The notes under the pieces are model-generated. The model ran no database searches. It was not told the origin of the DNA and saw nothing but the letters and a program-made list of their open reading frames with translations. From positions 5,140,501 through 5,204,500 of the forward strand of contig NC_021505.1 of the NCBI RefSeq assembly GCF_000412675.1: a stretch of DNA of 64,000 nucleotides, in the 5' to 3' direction. The translations under genes were made by a program, and so were the position numbers. Numbering within the stretch: the first letter of the stretch is position 1; the number at the start of each line of letters is the position of its first letter. Shown here in pieces: positions 7,371 to 15,576 of this stretch. The DNA is from Pseudomonas putida NBRC 14164 (GTDB lineage: Bacteria; Pseudomonadota; Gammaproteobacteria; Pseudomonadales; Pseudomonadaceae).

Positions 7371-8357
7371 ATGACAGTACCTATTGCCATCATCGGGGCC
7401 GGTATCGCCGGCTTGTCAGTCGCCCAGGCGTTGCAAAAGGCCGGGCAGTCCGTGCATCTGTTCGACAAAGGCCACGGCAGTGGCGGGCGCATGGCCAGCA
7501 AGCGCAGCGAGGCCGGCGCGCTGGACCTCGGCGCCCAGTACTTCACTGCCCGTGACCGGCGCTTCGTCGAGCAGGTGCAACATTGGGTTGCCGCCGGCTG
7601 GGCCGAGCAGTGGAAGCCGCAGCTGTACAACTACCGTGATGGCGAACTCACCCCCTCCCCCGACGAACAGACGCGATGGGTGGGCGTGCCACGCATGAGC
7701 GCCATCACCCGTGGGCTGCTAAAGGATGTGACAGTGAACTTCGGCTGCCGTATCGCCGAGGTGTTCCGCGGCAAGCAGTACTGGCACCTGCAAGATACCG
7801 AAGGCTGCAGCCATGGCCCTTACAGCCGCGTGGTGATTGCTGTACCGGCACCGCAGGCCACGCCACTTCTGGCCTCCACCCCGAAACTGGCCGCCGTGGC
7901 TGCGGGCGTGCAGATGGAGCCTGTCTGGGCTGTCGCGCTCGCCTTCCAGACACCGTTGGACACCCCGATGCAAGGCTGCTTCGTGCAGGACAAACCGCTA
8001 GACTGGCTGGCCCGCAACCGCAGCAAGCCCGGCCGCGACGAGCAGCTCGATACCTGGGTGCTGCACGCCACCTCTGACTGGAGCCGGCAGCACATCGACC
8101 TGACCAAGGAGCAAGTGATCGAACAGCTGTGGGGCGAGTTCGCCGAGCTGGTCGGCTGCGTGGTGCCAGCGCCCACCTTCGCCCTGGCCCACCGCTGGCT
8201 CTATGCGCGCCCCAGCAGCAATCATGAGTGGGGCGCACTGGCCGATGCTGATCAAGGCTTGTACGCCTGCGGCGACTGGTGCCTGTCCGGGCGGGTAGAA
8301 GGCGCCTGGCTCAGCGGCCAGGAAGCGGCGCGACGGCTGCTCGAACACATGGAATGA
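7371..8357 (+). CDS. Renalase-like FAD/NAD(P)-dependent oxidoreductase (COG3380)
   Basis: 328 residues. The N-terminal FAD-binding fold carries IAIIGAGIAGLSVAQALQKA at residues 5-24, then GRMASKRSEAGALDLGAQYF, a renalase/amine-oxidase signature. A C-terminal FAD contact is GLYACGDWCLSGRVEGAWLS. Length and signatures match bacterial renalase of P. syringae, which oxidises the wrong-isomer dinucleotides 2- and 6-dihydro-NAD(P) back to NAD(P)+ with oxygen as acceptor. It is the first gene of the light cluster and has its own operator-like box upstream. It is probably metabolite repair, possibly needed when light or oxidants damage nicotinamide cofactors. A generic amine oxidase cannot be excluded. 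Confidence 0.8.
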   Translation: MTVPIAIIGAGIAGLSVAQALQKAGQSVHLFDKGHGSGGRMASKRSEAGALDLGAQYFTARDRRFVEQVQHWVAAGWAEQWKPQLYNYRDGELTPSPDEQTRWVGVPRMSAITRGLLKDVTVNFGCRIAEVFRGKQYWHLQDTEGCSHGPYSRVVIAVPAPQATPLLASTPKLAAVAAGVQMEPVWAVALAFQTPLDTPMQGCFVQDKPLDWLARNRSKPGRDEQLDTWVLHATSDWSRQHIDLTKEQVIEQLWGEFAELVGCVVPAPTFALAHRWLYARPSSNHEWGALADADQGLYACGDWCLSGRVEGAWLSGQEAARRLLEHME

Positions 8358-8415
8358 TGTACGGCCATCCACAAATTCCTGTTTGCATAACTTCCCGGCT
8401 GTGCTGGAATAAACT

Positions 8416-8439
8416 TGTACAAGATTCTAGACTCGTACA
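8416..8439. promoter_or_regulatory. Putative PplR/LitR-type operator 2 (TGTACA-N12-CGTACA)
   Basis: TGTACA at 8416-8421, twelve bases, and CGTACA at 8434-8439, ending 18 bases before the rudS-like ATG. It differs from the consensus only in the first base of the second half. Each half sits in a CTTGTACAAG-like local palindrome. It suggests that the rudS-pplR-phrB-SDR operon has its own promoter controlled by the MerR protein it encodes. Confidence 0.7.
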
Positions 8440-8457
8440 AGTTTACCGGAGGCAGCC

Positions 8458-9426
8458 ATGCACGACCCTTCAGCCCACAGCAAGCCGCGTATCGCCATCA
8501 GCGCCTGCCTGACCGGGCACAGCGTGCGTTACAACGGCGGCCACAAGGCCTCGGACCTGTGCCGTACGCAACTGGATGCTCATTTTGACTGGCTGCCGGT
8601 GTGCCCGGAAGTCGCCATCGGCCTGGGCGTACCGCGCGACCCGATCCGCCTGGTCGGCAACCCCGAACGACCGGAAGTGGTCGGCACCCGCAACCCTGGC
8701 ATGGACTTGACCGACCCACTGCGCAGCTATGGCAAGCAGATGGCCGCCGAGCTCGACGATATCTGCGGCTATATCTTCATGCAGAAGTCGCCTTCCTGTG
8801 GCCTGGAGCGGGTCAAGGTGTATCAGGACAACGGCCATCCGGCCCTCCACGGTGGGCGCGGCGTTTACGCCCAGGCCTTCTGCGCTCAACGCCCGGACCT
8901 GCCGGTAGAAGAAGAAGGCCGCCTGCATGACCCCGTGCTGCGCGAGAACTTCATCAGCCGCGTGTATGCCTACGCCGACTGGCAGCGCCTGCTTGCCGAG
9001 GGCCTTAGCCGTGGCAGCCTGGTCCGCTTTCATTCGCGTTACAAATACCTGGTGATGGCCAACAACCCGCAGGCCTACAGAACCTTGGGCCGCCTGCTCG
9101 GCAGCATGAGCAAGGATGACGACCCACACAGCATCGGCCCACGCTACTTCAGCGAGCTGATGCAGGCCCTGCGCCGCTGTGCCAGCCGCGGCACCCACTG
9201 CAATGTGTTGCAGCACCTCAGCGGCTATTTCAAGGACAGCCTGACGCAACAGGACAAGGCCGAGTTGCAGACACTCATCAGCCAGTACCAGCAAGGCGTG
9301 GTGCCACTTGTGGTGCCGCTGACCCTGCTCAAGCACCATTTGCGCAAGCACCCCGACGCCTATCTGCAGCAGCAAGCCTACCTGCAGCCGCACCCCGAGA
9401 GCCTGGGCTTGCGCAATGCAGTCTGA
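8458..9426 (+). CDS. rudS: TudS (DUF523)-DUF1722 fusion, RudS-type tRNA 4-thiouridine desulfidase
   Basis: 322 residues. The N-terminal DUF523/TudS domain (about residues 9-155) has the three cysteines that hold the [4Fe-4S] cluster in this family: ISACLTG at about residue 16, PVCPE near 51, and SPSCG near 117. The C-terminal DUF1722 domain (about 190-310), like E. coli YbgA, includes HSRYKYLVMANNPQAYR. Such fusions were described as RudS, which remove sulfur from s4U in tRNA; s4U is the near-UV target in tRNA. In E. coli ybgA also precedes phr. Here the gene is first in an overlapping operon with the MerR regulator (11-base overlap) and photolyase, which fits a photoprotective role. The assignment is by architecture and context. 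Confidence 0.85.
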   Translation: MHDPSAHSKPRIAISACLTGHSVRYNGGHKASDLCRTQLDAHFDWLPVCPEVAIGLGVPRDPIRLVGNPERPEVVGTRNPGMDLTDPLRSYGKQMAAELDDICGYIFMQKSPSCGLERVKVYQDNGHPALHGGRGVYAQAFCAQRPDLPVEEEGRLHDPVLRENFISRVYAYADWQRLLAEGLSRGSLVRFHSRYKYLVMANNPQAYRTLGRLLGSMSKDDDPHSIGPRYFSELMQALRRCASRGTHCNVLQHLSGYFKDSLTQQDKAELQTLISQYQQGVVPLVVPLTLLKHHLRKHPDAYLQQQAYLQPHPESLGLRNAV

Positions 9427-10315
9427 GGACTTGCTGCCCATCGGCGAACTGGCCCGCCGCACCGGCGTCAACCCGGTCACCCTGCGCGCCTGGGAACGTC
9501 GGTATGGCCTGCTCAAGCCCCAGCGCACCGCGAAGGGGCATCGCCTGTACCCGCTGGAACAGGTCGAGCGGGTCGAGGCAATCCTTGGCTGGTTGCAGCG
9601 TGGGGCATCGGTCGGCCAAGTGCGCGAGCTGCTCGACAAGCCGTCCAGCACGCCGCCCAAGGGTGACTGGCAGGCCCGGCAGTTCCAGCTGATCGAGGCC
9701 ATTGCCAACCTGTCACAACGCGCCCTTGACCAACAGCTTAACCAGGCCATGGCCCTGTACCCGGCCGTTACCCTGTGCGAACAACTGCTGCTGCCACTGC
9801 TCGACCTCCTCGACCTGCGGTGGCGCAATTACTTCAATGCGCAGCTGGAACAGGCGTTTTTCCACAGCTGGCTTCGCAGCAAGCTTGGTGCCCGCGTCTA
9901 CCATGACAACCAGTTATTGCAGGGCCCTGCGGTGTTGCTGGTGGAAGACAGTGAACGTGCCTTCAGCGCCGGTTTATGGCTATGCGCCTGGCTGTTCACC
10001 AGCAACGGGTTCCCAGTCGAGGTACTGGAAAACCCCGTTGCAGGCCCGCACCTGCAACGTGCGGTCAGCACACTCAACCCCCGCGCCGTGCTCCTGCACC
10101 TGGGGCCCCGCATCGATGGCAAGGCACTGCAACGCACCCTGCACAACCTGCCCATGACAATCCTGGCCGGCGGCCCGACGCTGTTGCTGCATGAAGCGCA
10201 GTTGCGTGCCCTCGAGCTGCCCAACCTGGCCCTGTTCGACACCCCGCAGGTGGCTTTGCGCTTGCTTCAAGCCCATGACCGCCAGCCTGTAGAGATGAAT
10301 GCCCCATGCACCTGA
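9416..10315 (+). CDS. pplR1: MerR-family regulator, class II LitR (PplR1-like)
   Basis: 299 residues. The N-terminal MerR helix-turn-helix is IGELARRTGVNPVTLRAWER at about residues 8-27, followed by YGLLKPQRTAKGHRLY. The C-terminal half resembles the cap and cobalamin-binding fold of LitR/CarH. It lacks the DxHxxG B12-binding motif: the equivalent stretch reads LLVEDSERAFSAGLWLC. It is thus a class II, B12-independent LitR like P. putida PplR. Those proteins are reported to repress light genes in the dark and to depend on a partner short LOV protein for light sensing. No LOV gene is in the window. The start overlaps rudS by 11 bases and the end overlaps phrB by 10. Confidence 0.85.
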   Translation: MQSEDLLPIGELARRTGVNPVTLRAWERRYGLLKPQRTAKGHRLYPLEQVERVEAILGWLQRGASVGQVRELLDKPSSTPPKGDWQARQFQLIEAIANLSQRALDQQLNQAMALYPAVTLCEQLLLPLLDLLDLRWRNYFNAQLEQAFFHSWLRSKLGARVYHDNQLLQGPAVLLVEDSERAFSAGLWLCAWLFTSNGFPVEVLENPVAGPHLQRAVSTLNPRAVLLHLGPRIDGKALQRTLHNLPMTILAGGPTLLLHEAQLRALELPNLALFDTPQVALRLLQAHDRQPVEMNAPCT

Positions 10316-11748
10316 CCTGGCTGCGCAGCGACCTGCGCATCGATGACAACACCGCTCTCAGCGCCGCCACCGAGCGCGGGCCGACCATCGCCCTTTGGCT
10401 GGTCAGCCCCGGGCAATGGCAAGCCCATGATGATGCCGCCTGCAAAGTCGACTTCTGGCTGCGCAACCTGCGCGACCTGCGCCAGTCGCTGGAAGGCCTG
10501 AATATTCCCCTGCTGATCCGCAAGATCGACACCTGGGACCAGGCGCCACAAGCCGTGCTTGAGGTATGCCGCCAACATCAGGTGGCAAGCGCCCACTGGA
10601 ACGAAGAGTACGGCATCAACGAGCAGCGCCGTGACGATGCCACCCGTGCCCTGCTGGAAAAGTCGGGCATTCAGGCCCACAGCCACCTCGACCAGCTGTT
10701 TTTCCGCCCGGGCACCATCCTGACCCGCAGTGGTGACTACTTCCAGGTTTTCAGCCAGTTCAAGAAAACCTGCCTGGAGCACCTGCACCGCAGCCTGCCT
10801 GCCCTGGCCCACCGGGTTAAGCGCCAGGCACCGCTGCATATCCCTGCCGACCCGGTTCCGCAACACGTGGACGGTTTTGAAACACCCACGCGCGCCTTGC
10901 GCGAATATTGGCCAGCGGGTGAAGCCGAGGCTCAGGGGCGGCTGTCCCGCTTCCTTGACGAAGCCATCGACGACTACCAGCTACAGCGTGACCTGCCTGC
11001 CAAGCCTGGTACCAGCCAGCTTTCGACTTACCTGGCCGCCGGCGTGATCTCGCCCCGACAGTGCCTGCACGGCGCACTGGCCAGCAACCGAGGCGAGTTC
11101 GACAGTGGCAGTACCGGCGTACAAACCTGGATCAACGAACTGCTGTGGCGCGAATTCTACAAGCACATCCTGAGCGGTTATCCACAGGTCTCACGCCACC
11201 GCGCCTTCCGCGCCCAGACCGAAGCCTTGCCCTGGCGTGACGCCCCGGCAGACCTGGAGGCCTGGGAACAAGGCCGCACCGGCTTCCCGATCATCGACGC
11301 CGCCATGCGCCAACTGCTGGATACCGGGTGGATGCACAACCGCCTGCGCATGGTCGTGGCCATGTTCCTCAGCAAGAACCTGCTGATCGACTGGCGCAAG
11401 GGCGAGCGGCACTTCATGCGCCACCTGATAGACGGTGACCTGGCTGCCAACAATGGCGGCTGGCAGTGGAGTGCGTCCACCGGTACCGACGCAGTGCCCT
11501 ATTTCCGTATCTTCAACCCGATTTCACAGTCTCAACGTTTCGACCCTCAGGGGCACTTCATCCGGCACTGGCTGCCGGAATTGCGGGGGCTGGATGAAAA
11601 AGCCATCCATCTACCCGTGAAGTCGGCTGATCTTTTTGCTAATAATTCCTACCACAGTCCAATTGTCGATCTCGGCAGCAGTCGCCAGCGCGCGCTGGAG
11701 GCTTTCAAGAGCCTCCCGCGTCGGCAGGATCAGAGGGCAATAACTTGA
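10306..11748 (+). CDS. phrB: Deoxyribodipyrimidine photolyase (CPD class I)
   Basis: 480 residues, the usual length. The N-terminal antenna-binding Rossmann domain begins MHLTWLRSDLRIDDNTAL. The C-terminal helical FAD domain contains the diagnostic TGWMHNRLRMVVAMFLSKNL, the DWRKGERHFMRHLIDGD region and WQWSASTGTDAVPYFRIFNP. It repairs cyclobutane pyrimidine dimers with blue light. Translation is probably coupled to the MerR gene, whose stop it overlaps. The TGA stop overlaps the TTG start of the following SDR. Confidence 0.97.
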   Translation: MHLTWLRSDLRIDDNTALSAATERGPTIALWLVSPGQWQAHDDAACKVDFWLRNLRDLRQSLEGLNIPLLIRKIDTWDQAPQAVLEVCRQHQVASAHWNEEYGINEQRRDDATRALLEKSGIQAHSHLDQLFFRPGTILTRSGDYFQVFSQFKKTCLEHLHRSLPALAHRVKRQAPLHIPADPVPQHVDGFETPTRALREYWPAGEAEAQGRLSRFLDEAIDDYQLQRDLPAKPGTSQLSTYLAAGVISPRQCLHGALASNRGEFDSGSTGVQTWINELLWREFYKHILSGYPQVSRHRAFRAQTEALPWRDAPADLEAWEQGRTGFPIIDAAMRQLLDTGWMHNRLRMVVAMFLSKNLLIDWRKGERHFMRHLIDGDLAANNGGWQWSASTGTDAVPYFRIFNPISQSQRFDPQGHFIRHWLPELRGLDEKAIHLPVKSADLFANNSYHSPIVDLGSSRQRALEAFKSLPRRQDQRAIT

Positions 11749-12443
11749 AGAGCGCACGCAGTATCTGGGTGACGGGTGCCGGTAACGGACTAGGCCTCGC
11801 ATTAGTGGAGGCGCTGCTCGGGCAAGGACACCGGGTAGCAGCAAGCGGTAAGGACAGCGATGCACTGGAGGCCCTGAGTGCGTGTTATGGCAGTCAGCTG
11901 TTGCGGTTGCCTTGGCAACTGCATGAAGAACAACAGGTGGCGAATGCCTGCCAGCAGATATGCCATGCCTGGTGCTCGCTGGATGGCTTGATCATAAATG
12001 CCGGCACCAGTGATTACCTGCCGGCCGATGTAGCAGACAGCGAACTGTTCGAGGCGATAGGCAGTACCAACCAGCTGGCAGGTGAGCTGTGCCTGAGCAA
12101 AGCGCTGCCTTTGCTGGCAAAGGGCGATTCGCAGCAGGTGATGGCGTTGTTCAACCGGTATTCAGCGTTGCAGCTGTATGCCCCGACACAGGTCATTGCG
12201 GGCTGGAACAACCTGCCGCAATGGATGCGTGAGCAACGCAAGCCTCTGAAGGAGCTGGGCATCGGGCTGACTGTAGTGGCGCCACAGTCGCTGAAGGTGC
12301 CGGTGACGTCGGTGCAGGCGATCCCGGAGGAGTGGACGCCGCAGGGTGTCGCTGAAGCGTTGTTGCGTCGGTGGCCGCAGGGAGAACCGGAACTGATCCT
12401 GGAAACCCTGGACATCAGTAGCCTGTGGCCGTTGACGCGCTAA
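11745..12443 (+). CDS. Atypical short-chain dehydrogenase (SDR) lacking the YxxxK lysine
   Basis: 232 residues. The nucleotide loop TGAGNGLGLALVEALL at residues 10-25 and the LIINAG structural motif are present. Where a classical SDR has YxxxK, this protein reads LYAPTQ, with Gln in place of the catalytic Lys, so normal oxidoreductase chemistry is doubtful. The start is TTG at 11745, overlapping the phrB TGA, with AGAGGG eight bases upstream; the frame opens there and no better ATG exists. It ends the light operon and is convergent to pagL. It may be a dinucleotide-binding or non-catalytic accessory protein of unknown role. Confidence 0.75.
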   Translation: MKSARSIWVTGAGNGLGLALVEALLGQGHRVAASGKDSDALEALSACYGSQLLRLPWQLHEEQQVANACQQICHAWCSLDGLIINAGTSDYLPADVADSELFEAIGSTNQLAGELCLSKALPLLAKGDSQQVMALFNRYSALQLYAPTQVIAGWNNLPQWMREQRKPLKELGIGLTVVAPQSLKVPVTSVQAIPEEWTPQGVAEALLRRWPQGEPELILETLDISSLWPLTR

Positions 12444-12464
12444 TACCTGAAAACAGGGTTGGCT

Positions 12465-12580
12465 TCTTCGCGGGCGCGCCCGCTCCCACAGGAATTCGCA
12501 GATCTTGAATGCTGCGGTATCCCTGAGGGAGCAGGTTTATCGAAGCGTAGAACCCCCGCGAAGACGCCGGCGCAGGTGAA
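12465..12580. repeat. Degenerate inverted REP pair
   Basis: The left half, CTTCGCGGGCGCGCCCGCTC, is a fairly intact GCGGG-class REP. The right half is decayed but still shows CCCTGAGGGAGCAGG and CCCGCGAAGACGCCGGCGCA. It separates the convergent SDR and pagL genes. Confidence 0.7.
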
Positions 12581-12581
12581 C

Positions 12582-13100
12582 TCAGAGCGCCATGCGGTAA
12601 TGGAGGCTGTAGCTTTCCACCCCATCGTTGGGCTCTTTGATACCCGCATTGGAGTAATGGATCGCCCGCACTCCGATCTCATGCCCGCCGGCAAAGCGCA
12701 AACCAAAGCCGATGCGGTCCTCGAACTGGAACGACGAGCCTAGCTCGTTGCTTTCCAGTTCGGTGCTGGAAAACGCCGCCACACCAATCCCTGCCTCGAT
12801 GTAGGGCTTCACCGACTCCCCGGCAAACTCATAGACGAAGACTGGCGCAAACGACAGGCTGTGGTTGCTCGCCGTCTCGTCACCATCCCAATAGGTGTAG
12901 GCCCCATCCCAGTAGCCAGTCAGTCGACCAACGCTGGTCTGCCACCAGCTCGCATCCCAGTTCGATTGCAGCCCTAATCGGTAGACCATGGTCGAGTCAC
13001 CGGTCTGCCCTACCGAAAACGAAACGTCGGCAGCCTGTGCCGACATCGCTTGCCCCAAGGTAAAGGCAGCAGCCGCCGCCAAGCCAAGCAGTTTCCTCAT
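12582..13100 (-). CDS. pagL: Lipid A 3-O-deacylase
   Basis: 172 residues with a signal peptide MRKLLGLAAAAAFTLGQAMS (cleavage near SAQA-A). The mature part is an alternating, aromatic-rich outer membrane beta-barrel. The PagL catalytic residues are visible near the C-terminus: His and Ser in AIHYSNAGI and Glu in the following EPNDGVES. The enzyme removes the 3-position acyl chain from lipid A in the outer membrane. An ATG three codons upstream (13109), with AGGA six bases before it, is an alternative start that would prepend MFL. Its position between phr and murI matches P. aeruginosa gene order. Confidence 0.9.
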   Translation of the reverse strand: MRKLLGLAAAAAFTLGQAMSAQAADVSFSVGQTGDSTMVYRLGLQSNWDASWWQTSVGRLTGYWDGAYTYWDGDETASNHSLSFAPVFVYEFAGESVKPYIEAGIGVAAFSSTELESNELGSSFQFEDRIGFGLRFAGGHEIGVRAIHYSNAGIKEPNDGVESYSLHYRMAL

Positions 13101-13206
13101 AAGAAACATCCTTCTTCCTGATGCTGTTATTAGTGTCCGCCTCATCTCAGGCAAAGCGGTAGAAAGCAGAAGTGGAACGATAGTTCAGCTGTCTTTCACG
13201 TTTTTT

Positions 13207-14004
13207 TCACAACGCAAAGCTTTGCACATCGTCGGACTTACGCCACAGCACAGGTAGGATTTTTCTGAGATTTTCTGGATCAGCGCTGGTCCAGAAGCGG
13301 GCATCGCCGGCCGGGCCTTCGGCCAACAGATCGTTGGCACCCAGCAGCCGCTGCAGTTGGCGCGCCACAGCGGCGCCGGTGTCGATGATAGCCACGTCCG
13401 CCGGCACCAGGTCGGCCAGCAACGGGCGCAGGAAGGGGTAATGGGTGCAACCGAGGATCAGCGTATCGCAGCCGGCGGCCAGCAGCGGCTGCACATAGCC
13501 AAACAGCATCTGTCGCAGTGCCAGGCTGGTCAGGTCGCCGGTTTCAATCAGCTCGACCAGCCCCGGGCAAGGCTGGGTGATGACCTGCACGTCGTTGGCA
13601 AAGCGGTCGAGCAAAGCGGCGAATTTGGCGCTCTGCAGGGTGCCGGTAGTGGCCAGCACACCGACCACGCCCGAGCGGGTAGCCGCCGCCGCAGGCTTCA
13701 CGGCGGGTTCCATGCCCACCAGCGGCCAGGTCGGGTACAACTCGCGCAAGTCAGCCACCGCCGCTACCGTGGCGGTGTTGCACGCCAGTACCATGGCCTT
13801 GGCGCCTTGTGCCTGGAAGAACGCGGCAATACGCCGGCAGCGCTCACGGATGTAGTCGGGCGACTTCTCGCCATAAGGCACATGGCCACAGTCGGCCACG
13901 TACAACAGCGTCTCGTTGGGCAGCAGGCGCTGGATCTCGGCGAGCACCGACAAACCGCCGACCCCCGAGTCCATCACGCCGACCGGCGCCGAGCGCTCAG
14001 CCAT
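13207..14004 (-). CDS. murI: Glutamate racemase
   Basis: 265 residues. It interconverts L- and D-glutamate for peptidoglycan. Both catalytic cysteines are present: ACNTAT at about residue 75 and LGCTHYPFLRP near 186. The N-terminal GVMDSGVGGLSVL loop is intact. The ATG at 14004 lies inside the moeB tail (8-base overlap), which argues for translational coupling. It is the last but one gene in the minus-strand hemA-prfA-prmC-moeB-murI run. Confidence 0.95.
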   Translation of the reverse strand: MAERSAPVGVMDSGVGGLSVLAEIQRLLPNETLLYVADCGHVPYGEKSPDYIRERCRRIAAFFQAQGAKAMVLACNTATVAAVADLRELYPTWPLVGMEPAVKPAAAATRSGVVGVLATTGTLQSAKFAALLDRFANDVQVITQPCPGLVELIETGDLTSLALRQMLFGYVQPLLAAGCDTLILGCTHYPFLRPLLADLVPADVAIIDTGAAVARQLQRLLGANDLLAEGPAGDARFWTSADPENLRKILPVLWRKSDDVQSFAL

Positions 14005-14752
14005 CGCGCTTGCCGCAAACAGTACAGGCCGGGTCACGCTTGACCCGCAACTCGCGAATGCGGGTGCCGAGGGCATCGATCAGCAGCAGGCGGCCAACCA
14101 GAGGCTCGCCGAACCCGGCCAGCAGCTTCATCGCCTCCAGCGCCTGCAGGCTGCCCACCAGGCCCACCAGCGGCCCGATAACGCCCGCTTCGCTGCAGGT
14201 CAGCTCGTCTTCACTGCCATGCCCATACAGACAGTGGTAGCAGGGGCTGTAGTCGCGCCGAGGGTCGAACACCGACAGCTGCCCTTCCAGGCGGATCGCC
14301 GCGCCGCTTACCAGCGGTTTGCAAGCAGCCACACAGGCAGCGTTGACCGCTTCACGGGTAGCGAAATTGTCGGAGCAATCCAGCACCAGGTCGACCGCCG
14401 CCACAGCAGCAGCGAGCGAGTCTTCATCCAGGGCCTGGCGATGGGCGACCAGGCCGATCTCCGGGTTGATCGCCTGCAAGCGCTGCAAGGCCGAATCGAC
14501 CTTGCTCATGCCGACGCTGGCACTGTCGTGAATCACCTGGCGTTGCAGGTTGGTCAGGTCGACGGTGTCGAAGTCGGCCAGGTGCAGCTCACCGACCCCG
14601 GCGGCAGCCAGGTACAGCGCAACCGGCGAGCCCAGGCCGCCGAGCCCGATGATCAGGGCCTTGCTCTGCTTGAGCCGCAACTGGCCGTCGATGTCGATCT
14701 GGGCCAGCAATACCTGCCGGCTGTAACGCAACAGTTCCTCATCACTCAGCAT
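13997..14752 (-). CDS. moeB: Molybdopterin-synthase adenylyltransferase (MoeB/ThiF family)
   Basis: 251 residues. The E1-like ATP site GLGGLGSPVALYLAAAGVGE is at about residues 35-54, followed by LHLADFDTVDLTNLQRQ. Structural zinc pairs CYHC and CTVC lie in the C-terminal half. The protein adenylates the C-terminus of a small sulfur carrier (MoaD, possibly ThiS), so a ThiF-type role is an alternative. It overlaps prmC by 7 bases and murI by 8. Confidence 0.88.
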   Translation of the reverse strand: MLSDEELLRYSRQVLLAQIDIDGQLRLKQSKALIIGLGGLGSPVALYLAAAGVGELHLADFDTVDLTNLQRQVIHDSASVGMSKVDSALQRLQAINPEIGLVAHRQALDEDSLAAAVAAVDLVLDCSDNFATREAVNAACVAACKPLVSGAAIRLEGQLSVFDPRRDYSPCYHCLYGHGSEDELTCSEAGVIGPLVGLVGSLQALEAMKLLAGFGEPLVGRLLLIDALGTRIRELRVKRDPACTVCGKRDG

Positions 14753-15576
14753 GGCAGGCGCCCCAGGGTAATGCGTTCATGGCCGCCCAGGTCCGTGCGG
14801 CTGGCAACCTCGATAAAACCTTGCTCAGCCAGCAAGGCGCGTACTGAAGCTGCCTGGTCGTAACCATGCTCGAGCAGCAACCAGCCACCCGGCAACAGGT
14901 GCGCAGGGGCCTGGGCCGCAATCACGCGCAGGTCGTCCAGGCCATCGGCGCCGGCCACCAGCGCACTGCTGGGCTCGAAGCGCACGTCACCGGCCACCAG
15001 GTGCGGATCGGCGGCGGCGATGTAGGGCGGGTTGCTGACAATCAAGTCGAAACGCTCGCCGGCCAGGCTGTCGAACCAGTGGCTTACCCGCACCTGGGCG
15101 TTGCCCAGGCCCAGGCGCTGGCGGTTGCGCTCGGCCAGGGCAGCGGCCTCCTCCACCCGGTCAACCGCAGTTACCTGCCAGGCCGGGCGATCGCTGGCCA
15201 GGGCCAAGGCAATTGCACCGGTACCGGTGCCCAGGTCGAGGACCTTGGCTGGCGAGGCAGGTTGCAGTTCGAGGGCCGTCTCGACCAACAGTTCGGTATC
15301 CGGCCGCGGGATCAGGGTATGCGGCGCCACTTCCAGGTCGATCTTCCAGAAGCCCTGCTGCCCGAGGATGTAGGCGACCGGCTCGCCGCCGCGGCGGCGC
15401 TGCAGGTAATCGGCGTATCTCTGGGCATCTTCGCTGCTGACAATTCGCTCGGGCCAGGTGTGCAGGTAGCTGCGCGATTTGCCGATGGCAGCAGCCAACA
15501 GCAATTCGGCATCCAGCCGCTCGGTGGGCGATTCGGGCAGCTGCGCGTTGCGCAGCAAGCTGGCGATGATGGTCAT
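14746..15576 (-). CDS. prmC: Peptide chain release factor glutamine methyltransferase
   Basis: 276 residues. It methylates the Gln of the GGQ motif in release factors. The N-terminal helical RF-binding domain is followed by a SAM domain with VLDLGTGTGAIALALA at about residues 112-127 and the catalytic SNPPYIA near 181. It lies directly after its substrate gene prfA; the stop and start share one base (15576). The genes are tightly coupled. Confidence 0.96.
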   Translation of the reverse strand: MTIIASLLRNAQLPESPTERLDAELLLAAAIGKSRSYLHTWPERIVSSEDAQRYADYLQRRRGGEPVAYILGQQGFWKIDLEVAPHTLIPRPDTELLVETALELQPASPAKVLDLGTGTGAIALALASDRPAWQVTAVDRVEEAAALAERNRQRLGLGNAQVRVSHWFDSLAGERFDLIVSNPPYIAAADPHLVAGDVRFEPSSALVAGADGLDDLRVIAAQAPAHLLPGGWLLLEHGYDQAASVRALLAEQGFIEVASRTDLGGHERITLGRLPC

